DNA of 64,000 nucleotides from Burkholderia sp. D-99 (GCF_011605345.1 NZ_JAAOXM010000001.1:62001-126000); one strand, 5' to 3'; shown: positions 45,510 to 57,503, counted from the first letter of the stretch. The notes: generated from the letters alone by a model not told the origin. A program made the numbers and translations.

Positions 45510-46163
45510 GTGGCTGAAGTCACTGAGCGCGCGCCGGCCAAGCGGCGTATGCGAGGGCGGCCGCTGGCCGGGGCGTCCGTCGGTCCGGACGTGATATTGC
45601 GGGCCGCGCGCCGCACGTTCGCGAAGCGGGGCTACGACGCGACGAGCGTGCGCGAGGTCGCGCGCGAGCTGGGCATCGACGCGGCGCTGATCGCCCATCA
45701 TTTCGGTACGAAGGAAACGTTGTGGCTGGCCGTCGTCGAGCAGATCGTCGAGATCGCCGAACCGATGTTCGATGCGCTGCGTGCGTTGCGCACGTCGTCG
45801 CTGCCCCATCGCGATCGCGTGCGGCGCATGCTCGAGCTGTGCGTCGATCACGAATTCGCGGAGCCGGACATCGGCATGTTTTTTTCGACAGCGGCGACCG
45901 AGGAGGGCGGGCGGCTCGACCGGCTGCAGGAGCGGATCGTGCGCCCGTATCACGATGCGATGTTTCCGCTGCTGGCGGAGGCGGTCGAGGCCGGCGCGAT
46001 TCGCCCGGTCGATCCGAACGTGTTGTTCTTCATGATCGCGAGCGCGGTCGGCACGACGGTGTCGTACAGTCACATGATGCTGGAGTTCACGTCGCTGCCC
46101 ACGCAGCAGGATGCGTTCCGGCAAGCGGTGCTCGCCGTCGCGTTCAACCTCGTCGGCGACTGA
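45510..46163 (+). CDS. TetR/AcrR family transcriptional regulator
   Basis: A 217-residue regulator with a TetR helix-turn-helix at about 30-75 (ILRAARRTFAKRGYDATSVR, ELGIDAALIAHHFGTKETLW) and a helical ligand domain ending in the TetR_C-type FRQAVLAVAFNLVGD. The GTG at 45510 is preferred for its AAGGAG and AGGG sites. An ATG at 45441 would add 23 residues. It is divergent from ndh, its likely target. Confidence 0.88.
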   Translation: MAEVTERAPAKRRMRGRPLAGASVGPDVILRAARRTFAKRGYDATSVREVARELGIDAALIAHHFGTKETLWLAVVEQIVEIAEPMFDALRALRTSSLPHRDRVRRMLELCVDHEFAEPDIGMFFSTAATEEGGRLDRLQERIVRPYHDAMFPLLAEAVEAGAIRPVDPNVLFFMIASAVGTTVSYSHMMLEFTSLPTQQDAFRQAVLAVAFNLVGD

Positions 46164-46185
46164 GCGCCACGCGCGCTCACGTCGC
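46156..46185. terminator. Hairpin between convergent tetR and lysR genes
   Basis: A 7-bp stem TGAGCGC / GCGCTCA, extended by GCGAC / GTCGC around a one-base bulge, covers the 13-bp gap and both stop codons. Likely a bidirectional terminator. Confidence 0.45.
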
Positions 46186-47088
46186 GGCAACCAGCCCCAG
46201 TTCGCGCACCGCGTGCTGCGCGGTTTCGCGCAGCGCATCGACGAGCGGCGATGGCGTCCGGTACGCGATCGCCAGCTCGTACGCGAGCGGGCTGCCCGCA
46301 TCCTTCAGTTCGCAGAACGTAATGCCTTGCGGTTGCATCGGCACGAACAGGCGCGGCATCAGCGCGACGCCGATGCCGCCCGCGACGAGCCCGGCTGTCG
46401 TCTGCATCTGGCGCGGCCGCTGGACGACGCGCGGTGCGAAGCCGGCCTGCGCGCACGCCGTCACGATCAGCGCATGCATGCCGGGCCCGTGGTGCGCGGC
46501 GAACATGACCCACGGTTCGTCCGCCAGTTCGGCGAGCGCGATGCGTCGGCGGCGCGCGAGCCGGTGACCGTCGGGCAGCGCCGCGACCATCCGGTCGCGC
46601 AGCAGCGGCTCGACGCGCACGTCGCCCGCATCGGCCACCGGCAGCACGACGAGGCCGACGTCCGTACGGTCCTGGCGCAGCGCGAGCACCTGTTCGGCGG
46701 TCGTGCCTTCCTCGAGCTGGAAATCGACGTCCGGATACCGTTCCTGGAATGCGCGCAGGATCAGCGGCAGCAGCGCGTTGACCGTGCTGTCGACGAAGCG
46801 CAGCCTTAGCGTGCCGCCGAGGCCGGCGCCTGCGCGGCGGGCCACGGCCACCGCGCGCTCGGCCTGTTCGAGCGCGCGCCGTGCTTCGAGCAGGAACGCC
46901 TCGCCGGCCGGCGTGAGCGCCGAGCCGCGGTTGTCGCGCTCGAGCAGCGTCACGCCCAGCTCGTCCTCCAGCTTGCGGATCGCCGCACTGAGCGGCGGCT
47001 GCGCCATGTGCAGCCGCTCGGCCGCGCGCCGGAAGCTCAGCGTCTCGGCAACCGCGATGAATTGCCTGAACTGCCGCAGATCGATCAT
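46177..47088 (-). CDS. LysR family transcriptional regulator
   Basis: A 303-residue LysR protein. The winged helix-turn-helix occupies about 1-60 (MIDLRQFRQFIAVAETLSFR, RLHMAQPPLSAAIRKLEDEL), followed by a linker helix and a periplasmic-binding-like effector domain (about 92-300). It is divergent from the SDR gene at 47197, its probable target. Confidence 0.92.
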   Translation of the reverse strand: MIDLRQFRQFIAVAETLSFRRAAERLHMAQPPLSAAIRKLEDELGVTLLERDNRGSALTPAGEAFLLEARRALEQAERAVAVARRAGAGLGGTLRLRFVDSTVNALLPLILRAFQERYPDVDFQLEEGTTAEQVLALRQDRTDVGLVVLPVADAGDVRVEPLLRDRMVAALPDGHRLARRRRIALAELADEPWVMFAAHHGPGMHALIVTACAQAGFAPRVVQRPRQMQTTAGLVAGGIGVALMPRLFVPMQPQGITFCELKDAGSPLAYELAIAYRTPSPLVDALRETAQHAVRELGLVAAT

Positions 47089-47091
47089 GCG

Positions 47092-47106
47092 ATACCTTCC
47101 ATGTAT
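47092..47106. promoter_or_regulatory. LysR-type T-N11-A box
   Basis: ATAC-N7-GTAT is an imperfectly spaced dyad of the T-N11-A class, 3 bp upstream of the lysR start in the lysR-SDR intergenic region. Its position suits autoregulation and activation of the divergent gene. Confidence 0.35.
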
Positions 47107-47196
47107 CAGTTGATCATCGAATTCGTATTTTACCTATCACCTCGCGCTGCCCAGAATGGCCTTGTCATCAACCGTCAATAGTCAGGAGGGCAGGTC

Positions 47197-47958
47197 ATGG
47201 CGGGCAACGAACGGCAGCGAACGGCGATCGTCACGGGCGGGTCGAGCGGGATCGGCTTCGCGATTGCGCGACGGCTGGTGGAGGAAGGGTATCGCGTCGC
47301 GATCGTCGGGCGCGACGCGATGCGGCTGGAAGCGGCCGTCACGCGTCTCGGCGGCGCGGCGATCGGGCAGGCGGCCGACCTGAGTGTGCGGCGCGATGCG
47401 GAAGCGGCGGTCGACGCGATCGTCGCGCAGTGGCCTTGCGTGGACGTACTGGTCAACAACGCGGGGCTGACCGGCCGCGTCGGTGCGGATACGGAGGCGG
47501 GCGAGGCCGAGACCGTGTGGGATGCGGTGCTCGACGCGAACCTGAAAAGCCTGTTCGTGACGACCATGGCCGTGCTGCCGCATCTGGCCGAGCGCGACGC
47601 ACGGATCGTCAACATCGGCTCGATCGCGGCGCGCGCCGGCAGCCTGCTGCCGGGCGGCCTTGCGTACGCGGCGGCGAAGGCCGGCGTCGAAGGGTTCACC
47701 GTCGCGCTCGCACGCGAACTCGGGCCGCGCGGGGCAACGGTCAATACGGTCGCGCCAGGCTATATCGCCGACACACGCTTCTTCGGCGACGGCGGTGTCG
47801 CGCCGGCCATCGCGGCGACGATTCGCGAGCAGACGCCGGCCGGCCGCGCCGGGCATCCGGATGACATCGCGGACGCGGTCGCGTGGCTCGCCGGGCCGCG
47901 CGCGTCGTTCGTCACCGGCGCGACGATCGCGGTGAACGGCGGCTGGCGCGTCGGGTGA
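47197..47958 (+). CDS. SDR family NAD(P)-dependent oxidoreductase
   Basis: A 253-residue classical short-chain dehydrogenase. The cofactor motif TGGSSGIG is at 13-20, NNAG follows DVLVNNAG, the catalytic serine lies in NIGSIAA, and the YxxxK pair is Y157/K161. The C terminus FVTGATIAVNGGWRV is typical. GGAGGGCAGG precedes the ATG. The substrate is unknown; the divergent LysR is the likely regulator. Confidence 0.9.
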   Translation: MAGNERQRTAIVTGGSSGIGFAIARRLVEEGYRVAIVGRDAMRLEAAVTRLGGAAIGQAADLSVRRDAEAAVDAIVAQWPCVDVLVNNAGLTGRVGADTEAGEAETVWDAVLDANLKSLFVTTMAVLPHLAERDARIVNIGSIAARAGSLLPGGLAYAAAKAGVEGFTVALARELGPRGATVNTVAPGYIADTRFFGDGGVAPAIAATIREQTPAGRAGHPDDIADAVAWLAGPRASFVTGATIAVNGGWRVG

Positions 47959-47968
47959 CGCCATCCGC

Positions 47969-48013
47969 ACCGGCGGCCGGGCGCGGCATCGCACGCCATG
48001 CCCGGCCGCCGGT
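47969..48013. terminator. Strong hairpin between SDR and soxR
   Basis: A perfect 14-bp stem ACCGGCGGCCGGGC / GCCCGGCCGCCGGT with a 17-base loop lies between the convergent stops. It touches the soxR stop codon. No T-tract. Confidence 0.55.
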
Positions 48014-48492
48014 CACTCGAGGTCCGTGGGCGGCGCATCGCCGAGCCAGCGCCGCGCGCCGGGCCCGTTGCGGCCCGCACGGTCTTCCGGGTTCGTCAGC
48101 TTGCAGCGCTTCAGCGACAGGCAGCCGCAGCCGATGCATTCGTCGAGGTTGATGTAGAGCCGCTGCAGCTCCTCGATCCGGTTCGCGACGCGTTGCTTCC
48201 AGCCGCGCGACAGCCGCTGCCAATCCTTGTTGCTCGGCGCGGTTTCCTCGGGCAGGCTGACGAGCTGCTCGGCGATCTCGTCGAGCGAATAGCCGATCTT
48301 CTGCGCGAACACGATGAACGCGATCAGCCGCAGCACCGCGCGCGAATAGTGGCGATGGCTCGAACCGTTGCGGTGCGACTTGATGAGCCCGCGCGTCTCG
48401 TAGAACCGCAGTGTCGACGCCGGCACGCCGCTGCGCGAGGCCACTTCGCGAATCGACATCAGCGGCCATTGCGGCGTTTCCTGGATACCCAT
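48013..48492 (-). CDS. soxR: Redox-sensitive regulator SoxR
   Basis: MerR-family sensor carrying a [2Fe-2S] cluster, activated by redox-cycling compounds. The 159-residue protein has a MerR helix-turn-helix (about 12-80, SIREVASRSGVPASTLRFYE), a dimerisation helix and the diagnostic cluster motif C119-x2-C122-x-C124-x5-C130 (CIGCGCLSLKRC). GGAGGAG precedes the ATG. It is divergent from an RND efflux operon with a matching promoter between them. Confidence 0.95.
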   Translation of the reverse strand: MGIQETPQWPLMSIREVASRSGVPASTLRFYETRGLIKSHRNGSSHRHYSRAVLRLIAFIVFAQKIGYSLDEIAEQLVSLPEETAPSNKDWQRLSRGWKQRVANRIEELQRLYINLDECIGCGCLSLKRCKLTNPEDRAGRNGPGARRWLGDAPPTDLE

Positions 48493-48511
48493 GACGCTCC
48501 TCCGGGAAAGC

Positions 48512-48542
48512 TTGACTTGAAGTTAACTTTAACTTTTATGCT
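48512..48542 (+). promoter_or_regulatory. SoxR-type promoter (19-bp spacer) for the RND operon
   Basis: The -35 TTGACT (48512-48517) and -10 TATGCT (48537-48542) are separated by 19 bp, the over-long spacer that MerR/SoxR activators correct by DNA distortion. The spacer contains the dyad AAGTTAACTT (48520-48529), resembling the core of known SoxR boxes. The efflux operon starts at 48573. Confidence 0.75.
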
Positions 48543-48572
48543 ACGCGCCAGTTTAACCCGTCGCGAGGCATC

Positions 48573-49811
48573 ATGCTCTCCTTATCCCTACGCAGGACGT
48601 CGCCTTTGGGCGCGGCCTGTGCCCTGCTGCTGGCGTTGTCGGGCTGTCACGACGGCAAAGGCGCATCGTCGGCCCCATCCCTTCCCGAAGTCGGCGTTGC
48701 CACCATCGCGCCGCGCACGATCCGCCTCGCGGACGAATTCAACGGACGCGTCGAAGCGGTCGATGCAGTCGAACTGCGGCCGCGCGTGAGCGGCTATCTG
48801 CAGCGCGTCGCCTACAAGGAGGGTGACCTGGTCGCGCAGGGCGCGCTGCTGTTCGAGATCGACCCGCGCCCGTACCGGATCGCACTCGATCGCGCGAACG
48901 CGCAGCTGCAGCGGGCCCGCGCGGCCGCGAGCCTCGCGAACGTGCAGCTCAAGCGCGTGCAGACGCTGATCGACGCGCATGCGACGTCGCAGGAAGAACT
49001 CGACAACGCGCGCGCCACTGCCGAGCAGGCGCGTGCGGACCTGCAGGCGGCCGACGCGGCCGTCGCCGACGCGAAGCTCAATCTCGGTTTCACCGAAGTG
49101 CGTGCACCGATCGCGGGTCGCGTCGGCCGCGCGGTCGCCACCGTCGGCAACCTGGCGCGCGCGGACGACACGCTGCTGACGACCGTCGTGTCGCAGAACC
49201 CCGTCTACGTGTATTTCGACTGCGACGAACAGAGCTACCTGCGCTACAACGCACGGCGTGCCGATCCGAAGCATCGCGCGATCGGCGCCGATCCGGTACG
49301 CGTGGGCCTCGCGAACGAGACGGGCTTCCCGCATGCGGGCACCGTCGATTTCCTCGACAACCGGCTCGACCCGCAGACGGGCACGATCCGCGCGCGCGTG
49401 CGGCTGCCGAATGCGGACCATACGTTTACGCCGGGCCTGTATGCGCGCGTGCAGCTCGTCAGCGGCCGCGACCAGGATGCGCTGCTCGTCGACGACAAGG
49501 CCGTGCTCACCGATCAGGACCGCAAGTACGTGTATGTGATCGGGCCCGGCGACAAGGCGCTGCGCCGTGACGTGACGATCGGCCGCGGGCTGGACGGCGA
49601 GCGGATCATCGAGAAGGGGATCCAGGCGGGCGACCGCGTGGTCGTCGACGGCATGCAGCGGATTTACTATCCGGGCGCGCAGGTGAAGCCGAAGGCGCTG
49701 CCCGCGCGCGCCGACGCCGGTGCCGGCAATGGTGCGGGCAACGGGCCGGGTAGTGGGTCGAGCAACGGCGCGCAGGCCGTCGCCGATGCCGGCACGCCGG
49801 CTGCACAGTAA
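48573..49811 (+). CDS. RND efflux periplasmic adaptor (MexE/AcrA-like lipoprotein)
   Basis: Membrane fusion protein linking an RND pump to its outer-membrane channel. The 412-residue precursor has a lipoprotein signal with lipobox LSGC, acylated Cys25. The lipoyl half-motifs (VSGYLQRVAYKEGDLVAQGA and the matching APIAGRVGRA), a helical hairpin (about 105-165) and beta-barrel domains follow. The C-terminal tail (about 375-412) is rich in Gly, Ala and Asn. Confidence 0.93.
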   Translation: MLSLSLRRTSPLGAACALLLALSGCHDGKGASSAPSLPEVGVATIAPRTIRLADEFNGRVEAVDAVELRPRVSGYLQRVAYKEGDLVAQGALLFEIDPRPYRIALDRANAQLQRARAAASLANVQLKRVQTLIDAHATSQEELDNARATAEQARADLQAADAAVADAKLNLGFTEVRAPIAGRVGRAVATVGNLARADDTLLTTVVSQNPVYVYFDCDEQSYLRYNARRADPKHRAIGADPVRVGLANETGFPHAGTVDFLDNRLDPQTGTIRARVRLPNADHTFTPGLYARVQLVSGRDQDALLVDDKAVLTDQDRKYVYVIGPGDKALRRDVTIGRGLDGERIIEKGIQAGDRVVVDGMQRIYYPGAQVKPKALPARADAGAGNGAGNGPGSGSSNGAQAVADAGTPAAQ

Positions 49812-49824
49812 CGGGAGACAGGTA

Positions 49825-52800
49825 ATGGATTTCTCCCGATTCTTCATCGACCGGCCGATCTTCGCGGTCGTGCTGTCGATCGTCATCTTCGCGATCGGCC
49901 TGATCTCGATTCCGATGCTGCCCGCCGGCGAATACCCGGAAGTCGTGCCGCCGAGCGTCGTCGTGCGTGCGACGTACCCGGGTGCGAACCCGAAAGAAAT
50001 CGCCGAATCGGTCGCTGAACCGCTGGAAGAGGCGATCAACGGCGTCGAAGGCATCATGTACATGAAGTCGGTCGCCGGTTCGGACGGCAGCCTGCAGGTC
50101 GTCGTCACGTTCCTGCAGGGCGTCGATCCCGATACGGCCGCCGTGCGCGTGCAGAACCGCGTGAGCCAGGCGCTCTCGCGCCTGCCCGACGAGGTGCGCC
50201 AGTACGGCGTGACCACGCAGAAGCAGTCGCCGACGCCGCTGATGTACGTGAGCCTCTATTCGCCGGACAACAGCCGCGATTCGCTGTACCTGCGCAACTA
50301 CCTGACGCTGCATGTGAAGGACGAGCTGTCGCGGCTGACCGGTGTCGGTGACGTCGGATTGTCCGGCGCCGGCGACTACGCGATGCGGCTGTGGCTCGAC
50401 CCGAACCGGCTCGCGTCGCGCGGGCTGACCGCGAGCGACGTGATTGCCGCCGTGCGCGAGCAGAACGTGCAGGTGTCGGCCGGCCAGCTCGGCGCGGAGC
50501 CGACGCCGAAGAAAAACGACTTCCTCCTGTCGATCAACGTGCGCGGCCGGCTGCGCACGGCGCAGGAGTTCGGCGACATCGTGCTGCGCAACGGCGACGA
50601 CGGCCAGGTCGTGAAGCTGTCCGACGTCGCGCGTGTTGAGCTCGGCGCGGGCGACTACACGCTGCGCTCGTATTTCAACGACAAGCAATCGGCCGTGGTC
50701 GGCATCTTCCTGTCGCCGGGCGCGAACGCGCTCGAGGTCGCGAAGGCCGTGTACGCGACGTTCGACGAACTGTCGAAGCACTTTCCGCCCGGCGTCGCGT
50801 ACCGTCCCGTGTGGGATCCGACGGTATTCGTGCGCGATTCGATCCGCGCGGTGCAGCACACGCTGATCGAGGCCGTCGTGCTGGTCGTGCTCGTCGTGAT
50901 CCTGTTCCTGCAGACGTGGCGCGCCTCGATCATTCCGCTCGTCGCTGTGCCCGTCTCGGTGGTAGGCACGTTCGCGTGGCTCTACCTGCTCGGCTATTCG
51001 ATCAACACGCTGACGCTGTTCGGGCTCGTGCTCGCGATCGGGATCGTCGTCGACGATGCGATCGTGGTCGTCGAGAACGTCGAGCGCAACATCGCGCAGG
51101 GCTTGAGCCCGCGCGACGCCGCGCACCAGGCGATGCGCGAGGTGTCGGGGCCGATCGTCGCGATCGCGCTCGTGCTGTGCGCGGTGTTCGTGCCGATGGC
51201 GTTCATGTCGGGCGTCACCGGGCAGTTCTACCGGCAGTTCGCGGTGACGATCGCGATCTCGACGGTGATCTCCGCGATCAACTCGCTGACGCTGTCGCCC
51301 GCGCTTGCCGCGAAGCTGCTGCGTCCGCACGACGCGCCGAAGGATGCGCTCACGCGCGGGCTCGACCGTGCGTTCGGCTGGCTGTTCCATCCGTTCAACC
51401 GCTTCTTCGACCGTAGTTCCGATCGTTATCACGGCGTCGTCTCGCGCACGCTGAAGCGGCGCGGGGTGGTGTTCGCGGTCTATGCGGCGCTGCTCGGGGC
51501 AACCGCGCTGCTGCTCAATGCGGTGCCGGGCGGCTTCATCCCGGTGCAGGACAAGCTGTACCTGTTCGCGGGCGCGAAGCTGCCGGAAGGCGCGTCGCTT
51601 GCGCGCACCAGCGAGGTGACCGAGCAGATGACGAAGATCGCGCTCGGCACCGACGGTGTCGAGATGGTGCCGGCGTTTGCCGGGCTGAATGCGCTGCAGG
51701 GCGTGAACACGCCGAACATCACGAACTCGTACGTGATCCTGAAGCCGTTCGACCAGCGCCACCGCAGCGCGGCGCAGATCAACGCGGACCTGAACGCGCG
51801 CTTCGCGGCCATCGGCGGCGGTATTACCTATGCGCTGATGCCGCCGCCGATCCAGGGCCTCGGCAACGGCTCGGGGTATTCGCTGTACCTGGAGGATCGC
51901 GGCGGGCTCGGCTACGGCGCATTGCAGAACGCGCTCACCGCGTTCCAGGCCGCGGTCGCGAAGACGCCGGGGATGAGCTACCCCGTCAGCTCGTACCAGG
52001 CGAACATCCCGCAGCTCGAGGTGAAGGTCGACCGGTTGAAGGCGAAGGCGCAGGGCGTTGCGCTGACCGACCTGTTCAGCACACTGCAGGTCTATCTCGG
52101 CTCGATGTACGTGAACGACTTCAACCTGTTCGGCCGCGTGTATCGCGTGATGGCGCAGGCGGATGCCGGCCACCGGCAGACGGCCGCCGACATCGCGAAC
52201 CTGCGCACGCGCAACGCGAAGGGCGAGATGGTGCCGATCGGCTCGATGGTGACGGTGGTGCCCGCGTACGGGCCCGACCCGGTCGTCCGCTACAACGGCT
52301 ATCCGGCCGCCAACCTGATCGGCGACGCCGATCCGAAGGTGATGTCGTCGTCGCAGGCGATCGAGAAGCTGCAGCAGATCGCGAAGGAAGTGCTGCCGCC
52401 GGGGATCGTGCTCGAGTGGACCGATCTCAGCTATCAGCAGGTCACGCAGAGCAACGCGGCGATCGTCGTGTTCCCGCTCGCGGTGATGCTCGTGTTCCTC
52501 GTGCTCGCGTCGCTGTACGAGAGCTGGACGCTGCCGCTCGCGGTGATCCTGATCGTGCCCGTGTGCATCTGTGCGGCACTGTTCGGTGTGTGGCTGTCGG
52601 GAGGCGACAACAACGTGTTCGTGCAGGTCGGTCTCGTCGTGCTGATGGGGTTGGCGTGCAAGAACGCGATCCTGATCGTCGAGTTCGCGCGCGAGCTGGA
52701 AATCCAGGGCAAGGGCGTGATCGAATCCGCGCTGGAAGCGTGCAAGCTGCGGCTGCGTCCGATCGTGATGACGTCGGTCGCGTTCATCGCGGGTTCGGTG

Positions 52801-52998
52801 CCGCTCCTGATCGGCGGCGGCGCGGGCAGCGAAGTGCGGGCGGCCACCGGCATCACCGTGTTCGCGGGGATGCTGGGCGTCACGCTGTTCGGGCTGTTCC
52901 TGACGCCTGTGTTCTATGTGGCGATCCGCAAGCTCGCGGGCGGCACACCGGCCGTGTGGAGCGAACACCACGGCACCCTCGAAGGAGAAAACCGATGA
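49825..52998 (+). CDS. RND efflux pump inner-membrane transporter (HAE1, MexF/OqxB-like)
   Basis: Proton-driven multidrug exporter, 1057 residues, with 12 membrane helices and two large periplasmic loops. The N terminus MDFSRFFIDRPIFAVVLSIV and the proton-relay aspartates D410/D411 in GIVVDDAIVVVENVE are clear. The sequence looks closest to the MexF/OqxB group. GGGAGACAGG precedes the ATG. SoxR control suggests substrates such as redox-active quinones or phenazine-like compounds, by analogy with P. aeruginosa mexGHI-opmD. Confidence 0.94.
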   Translation: MDFSRFFIDRPIFAVVLSIVIFAIGLISIPMLPAGEYPEVVPPSVVVRATYPGANPKEIAESVAEPLEEAINGVEGIMYMKSVAGSDGSLQVVVTFLQGVDPDTAAVRVQNRVSQALSRLPDEVRQYGVTTQKQSPTPLMYVSLYSPDNSRDSLYLRNYLTLHVKDELSRLTGVGDVGLSGAGDYAMRLWLDPNRLASRGLTASDVIAAVREQNVQVSAGQLGAEPTPKKNDFLLSINVRGRLRTAQEFGDIVLRNGDDGQVVKLSDVARVELGAGDYTLRSYFNDKQSAVVGIFLSPGANALEVAKAVYATFDELSKHFPPGVAYRPVWDPTVFVRDSIRAVQHTLIEAVVLVVLVVILFLQTWRASIIPLVAVPVSVVGTFAWLYLLGYSINTLTLFGLVLAIGIVVDDAIVVVENVERNIAQGLSPRDAAHQAMREVSGPIVAIALVLCAVFVPMAFMSGVTGQFYRQFAVTIAISTVISAINSLTLSPALAAKLLRPHDAPKDALTRGLDRAFGWLFHPFNRFFDRSSDRYHGVVSRTLKRRGVVFAVYAALLGATALLLNAVPGGFIPVQDKLYLFAGAKLPEGASLARTSEVTEQMTKIALGTDGVEMVPAFAGLNALQGVNTPNITNSYVILKPFDQRHRSAAQINADLNARFAAIGGGITYALMPPPIQGLGNGSGYSLYLEDRGGLGYGALQNALTAFQAAVAKTPGMSYPVSSYQANIPQLEVKVDRLKAKAQGVALTDLFSTLQVYLGSMYVNDFNLFGRVYRVMAQADAGHRQTAADIANLRTRNAKGEMVPIGSMVTVVPAYGPDPVVRYNGYPAANLIGDADPKVMSSSQAIEKLQQIAKEVLPPGIVLEWTDLSYQQVTQSNAAIVVFPLAVMLVFLVLASLYESWTLPLAVILIVPVCICAALFGVWLSGGDNNVFVQVGLVVLMGLACKNAILIVEFARELEIQGKGVIESALEACKLRLRPIVMTSVAFIAGSVPLLIGGGAGSEVRAATGITVFAGMLGVTLFGLFLTPVFYVAIRKLAGGTPAVWSEHHGTLEGENR

Positions 52999-54518
52999 GC
53001 GCCGCTTTCCGTCTTTCCGCGCTCGCGATGTCGGTGACGCTCGCTGCATGCGCGGTCGGCCCCGATTTCAAGCGACCCGACACGGCTACGACCGCGCGGT
53101 TCGCCCGCGATGCGCATCCGGCAGCGCAGCGCGATGCGTCGCCGTCCGGTACGACGCGGGATACGCCGCCCGACGCGTCGGCCGATGCCGATGCCGCGTT
53201 CTGGCGCGGTTTCGGCGATCCGCAACTGACGCAGCTGATCGACACGGCACTCGCGGCGAACCAGGACCTGCAGGTCGCCGTGTCGCGCTACGACGCATCG
53301 AATGCGCTGCTGTCGCAGGCCACGTTCGACCGCTATCCGACTATCACCGCGAGCGGGACGATCGGCCATCAGCTGATGAGCAAGGACCAGGCGTTCGGTG
53401 CGCCGCGCAGCCAGCGCGATACGCCGACGTCCAGCGTCGGGATCAATGCGGCGTGGGAGCTCGACCTGTTCGGCCGCGTGCGTCGTTCGATCGAGTCGCA
53501 GCGTGCGGAAACGGCTGCCAGCGCGGCGGACGTGCGCGCGGTGCGCGTTGCGATCGCCGGCGAGGTGGCGAGCACGTACGTCGATCTGCGCGGCTCGCAG
53601 GAGCGGCTGCGGATCGCGCGCGAGAACGCCGACAACCAGAAGCAGACGCTCGCGCTGATCAATGCGCGCGTCGGCGCGGGGCGCGGCTCCGAACTCGATG
53701 CGGCGCGGGCGCGCGCGCAGTACGAATCGACGACGTCGCGGATCGCGGTGTACGAAGCGGCGATCGGCGTCGACGAGCATCGGCTCGCGGTGCTGACCGG
53801 GCAGACGCCGGATGCGCTGATCGGCCGCTTCGATCTCCCGAAGGCAGCCGCGCCGGCGGGCACACCCGTGCCGCTGCCGGCGCTGGCAGCCGACATCGAT
53901 CCCGGCACGCCGGGCGACCTGCTGCGCCGGCGTCCCGATGTCGCAGCCGCCGAGGCACGGCTGCACGCGGCGACCGCGCGCGTCGGCGTCGCGACGGCGG
54001 ACCTGTTCCCGCGCTTCACGCTGTCGGGCCTGCTCGGCAGCGCGACGAGCAGCTACGGGTTCTTCCGCGCGGGCAGCGACACGAACCTGATCGCGCTCGG
54101 CATCGACTGGTCGTTCCTCGACGTCGGCCGCGTGCGTGCGCGGATTGCCGCGAGCGACGCGGAAGCGGCCGGGCAACTCGCGCAGTACCGGCAGACCGTG
54201 CTCGGGGCGCTGGAGGAAACGGAGAACGCGCTGCTGCGCGCGGCACGCACGCGTGACGAGACGGACCATCTCGTGCGGGCCGCGACCGACAGCGCGCGTG
54301 CCGCGCAACTGGCGCAGGCGCGGTTTTCGGCGGGCGCGATCGACTACTACGAAGTGCTCGACGCGCAACGCACGCTGCTGCAGGCGCAAGATGCGGCGGC
54401 CGACGGGCAGATGCGCAGTGCGGCGTCGACGGTGGCGCTGTACAAGGCGCTGGCGGGCGGCTGGCCGTCGGGAACGGCGCAGGGTTCGCAAGGCCCGCTC
54501 GCGCAAGCGGGGCAGTAG
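52995..54518 (+). CDS. RND efflux outer-membrane factor lipoprotein (NodT/OprM family)
   Basis: TolC-type outer-membrane channel of the pump, 507 residues, with its ATG overlapping the transporter stop (ATGA). Lipobox LAAC gives acylated Cys19, then the family text AVGPDFKRP. Two repeated halves of helical barrel with FWRGFGDPQLTQLI, WELDLFGRVRRSIE and LLRRRPDVAAAEARL are typical of NodT-family proteins. A low-complexity S/G/Q-rich tail ends the protein. Confidence 0.94.
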   Translation: MSAAFRLSALAMSVTLAACAVGPDFKRPDTATTARFARDAHPAAQRDASPSGTTRDTPPDASADADAAFWRGFGDPQLTQLIDTALAANQDLQVAVSRYDASNALLSQATFDRYPTITASGTIGHQLMSKDQAFGAPRSQRDTPTSSVGINAAWELDLFGRVRRSIESQRAETAASAADVRAVRVAIAGEVASTYVDLRGSQERLRIARENADNQKQTLALINARVGAGRGSELDAARARAQYESTTSRIAVYEAAIGVDEHRLAVLTGQTPDALIGRFDLPKAAAPAGTPVPLPALAADIDPGTPGDLLRRRPDVAAAEARLHAATARVGVATADLFPRFTLSGLLGSATSSYGFFRAGSDTNLIALGIDWSFLDVGRVRARIAASDAEAAGQLAQYRQTVLGALEETENALLRAARTRDETDHLVRAATDSARAAQLAQARFSAGAIDYYEVLDAQRTLLQAQDAAADGQMRSAASTVALYKALAGGWPSGTAQGSQGPLAQAGQ

Positions 54519-54557
54519 TAGTCCGGGTACGGCGGCGCGGCAGGCCGGAGCATTCTT

Positions 54558-54634
54558 GCCTGCCGCCTGCCGCCTGCCGCCTGCCGCCTGCCGCCCGCCA
54601 CCCGCCACCCGCCACCCGCCACCCGCCACCCGCC
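54558..54634. repeat. Heptanucleotide tandem repeat (11 units)
   Basis: Five copies of GCCTGCC (54558-54592), one GCCCGCC (54593-54599), then five of ACCCGCC (54600-54634) form a 77-bp array between two convergent stop codons. The two homogeneous blocks joined by an intermediate unit suggest slippage-driven expansion. It probably varies in length between strains. Confidence 0.9.
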
Positions 54635-54640
54635 GGGTGA

Positions 54641-57325
<2,685 letters not shown>

Positions 57326-57417
57326 GCAGTGTCTCCAGAAGCATCAGGCTGCGCGTGGCGACGGTCGTGGCGCCGCGTCGCGCGACGGAACGCCCGCCGA
57401 TCGGCGGGCAAAGAAAT

Positions 57418-57433
57418 GATTGCAATTGCAATC
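57418..57433. promoter_or_regulatory. Perfect palindrome, probable MarR operator 1
   Basis: GATTGCAATTGCAATC is a perfect 16-bp palindrome in the 178-bp divergent region between the E1 gene and marR. Related sites are at 57467 and 59147. Confidence 0.6.
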
Positions 57434-57466
57434 GTATTGAGGGGCATTGTTATCGAGGTAAAATTT

Positions 57467-57482
57467 AATTGCAACTGCAATT
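57467..57482. promoter_or_regulatory. Near-perfect palindrome, probable MarR operator 2
   Basis: AATTGCAACTGCAATT repeats the core of operator 1 with one central mismatch, 22 bp before the marR start. It would suit autorepression. Confidence 0.55.
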
Positions 57483-57503
57483 CAACGAAAGGAACGACCT
57501 GAC

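Noticed and set aside
54558-54634. CRISPR array
   Set aside because: The units are contiguous 7-mers with no spacers.
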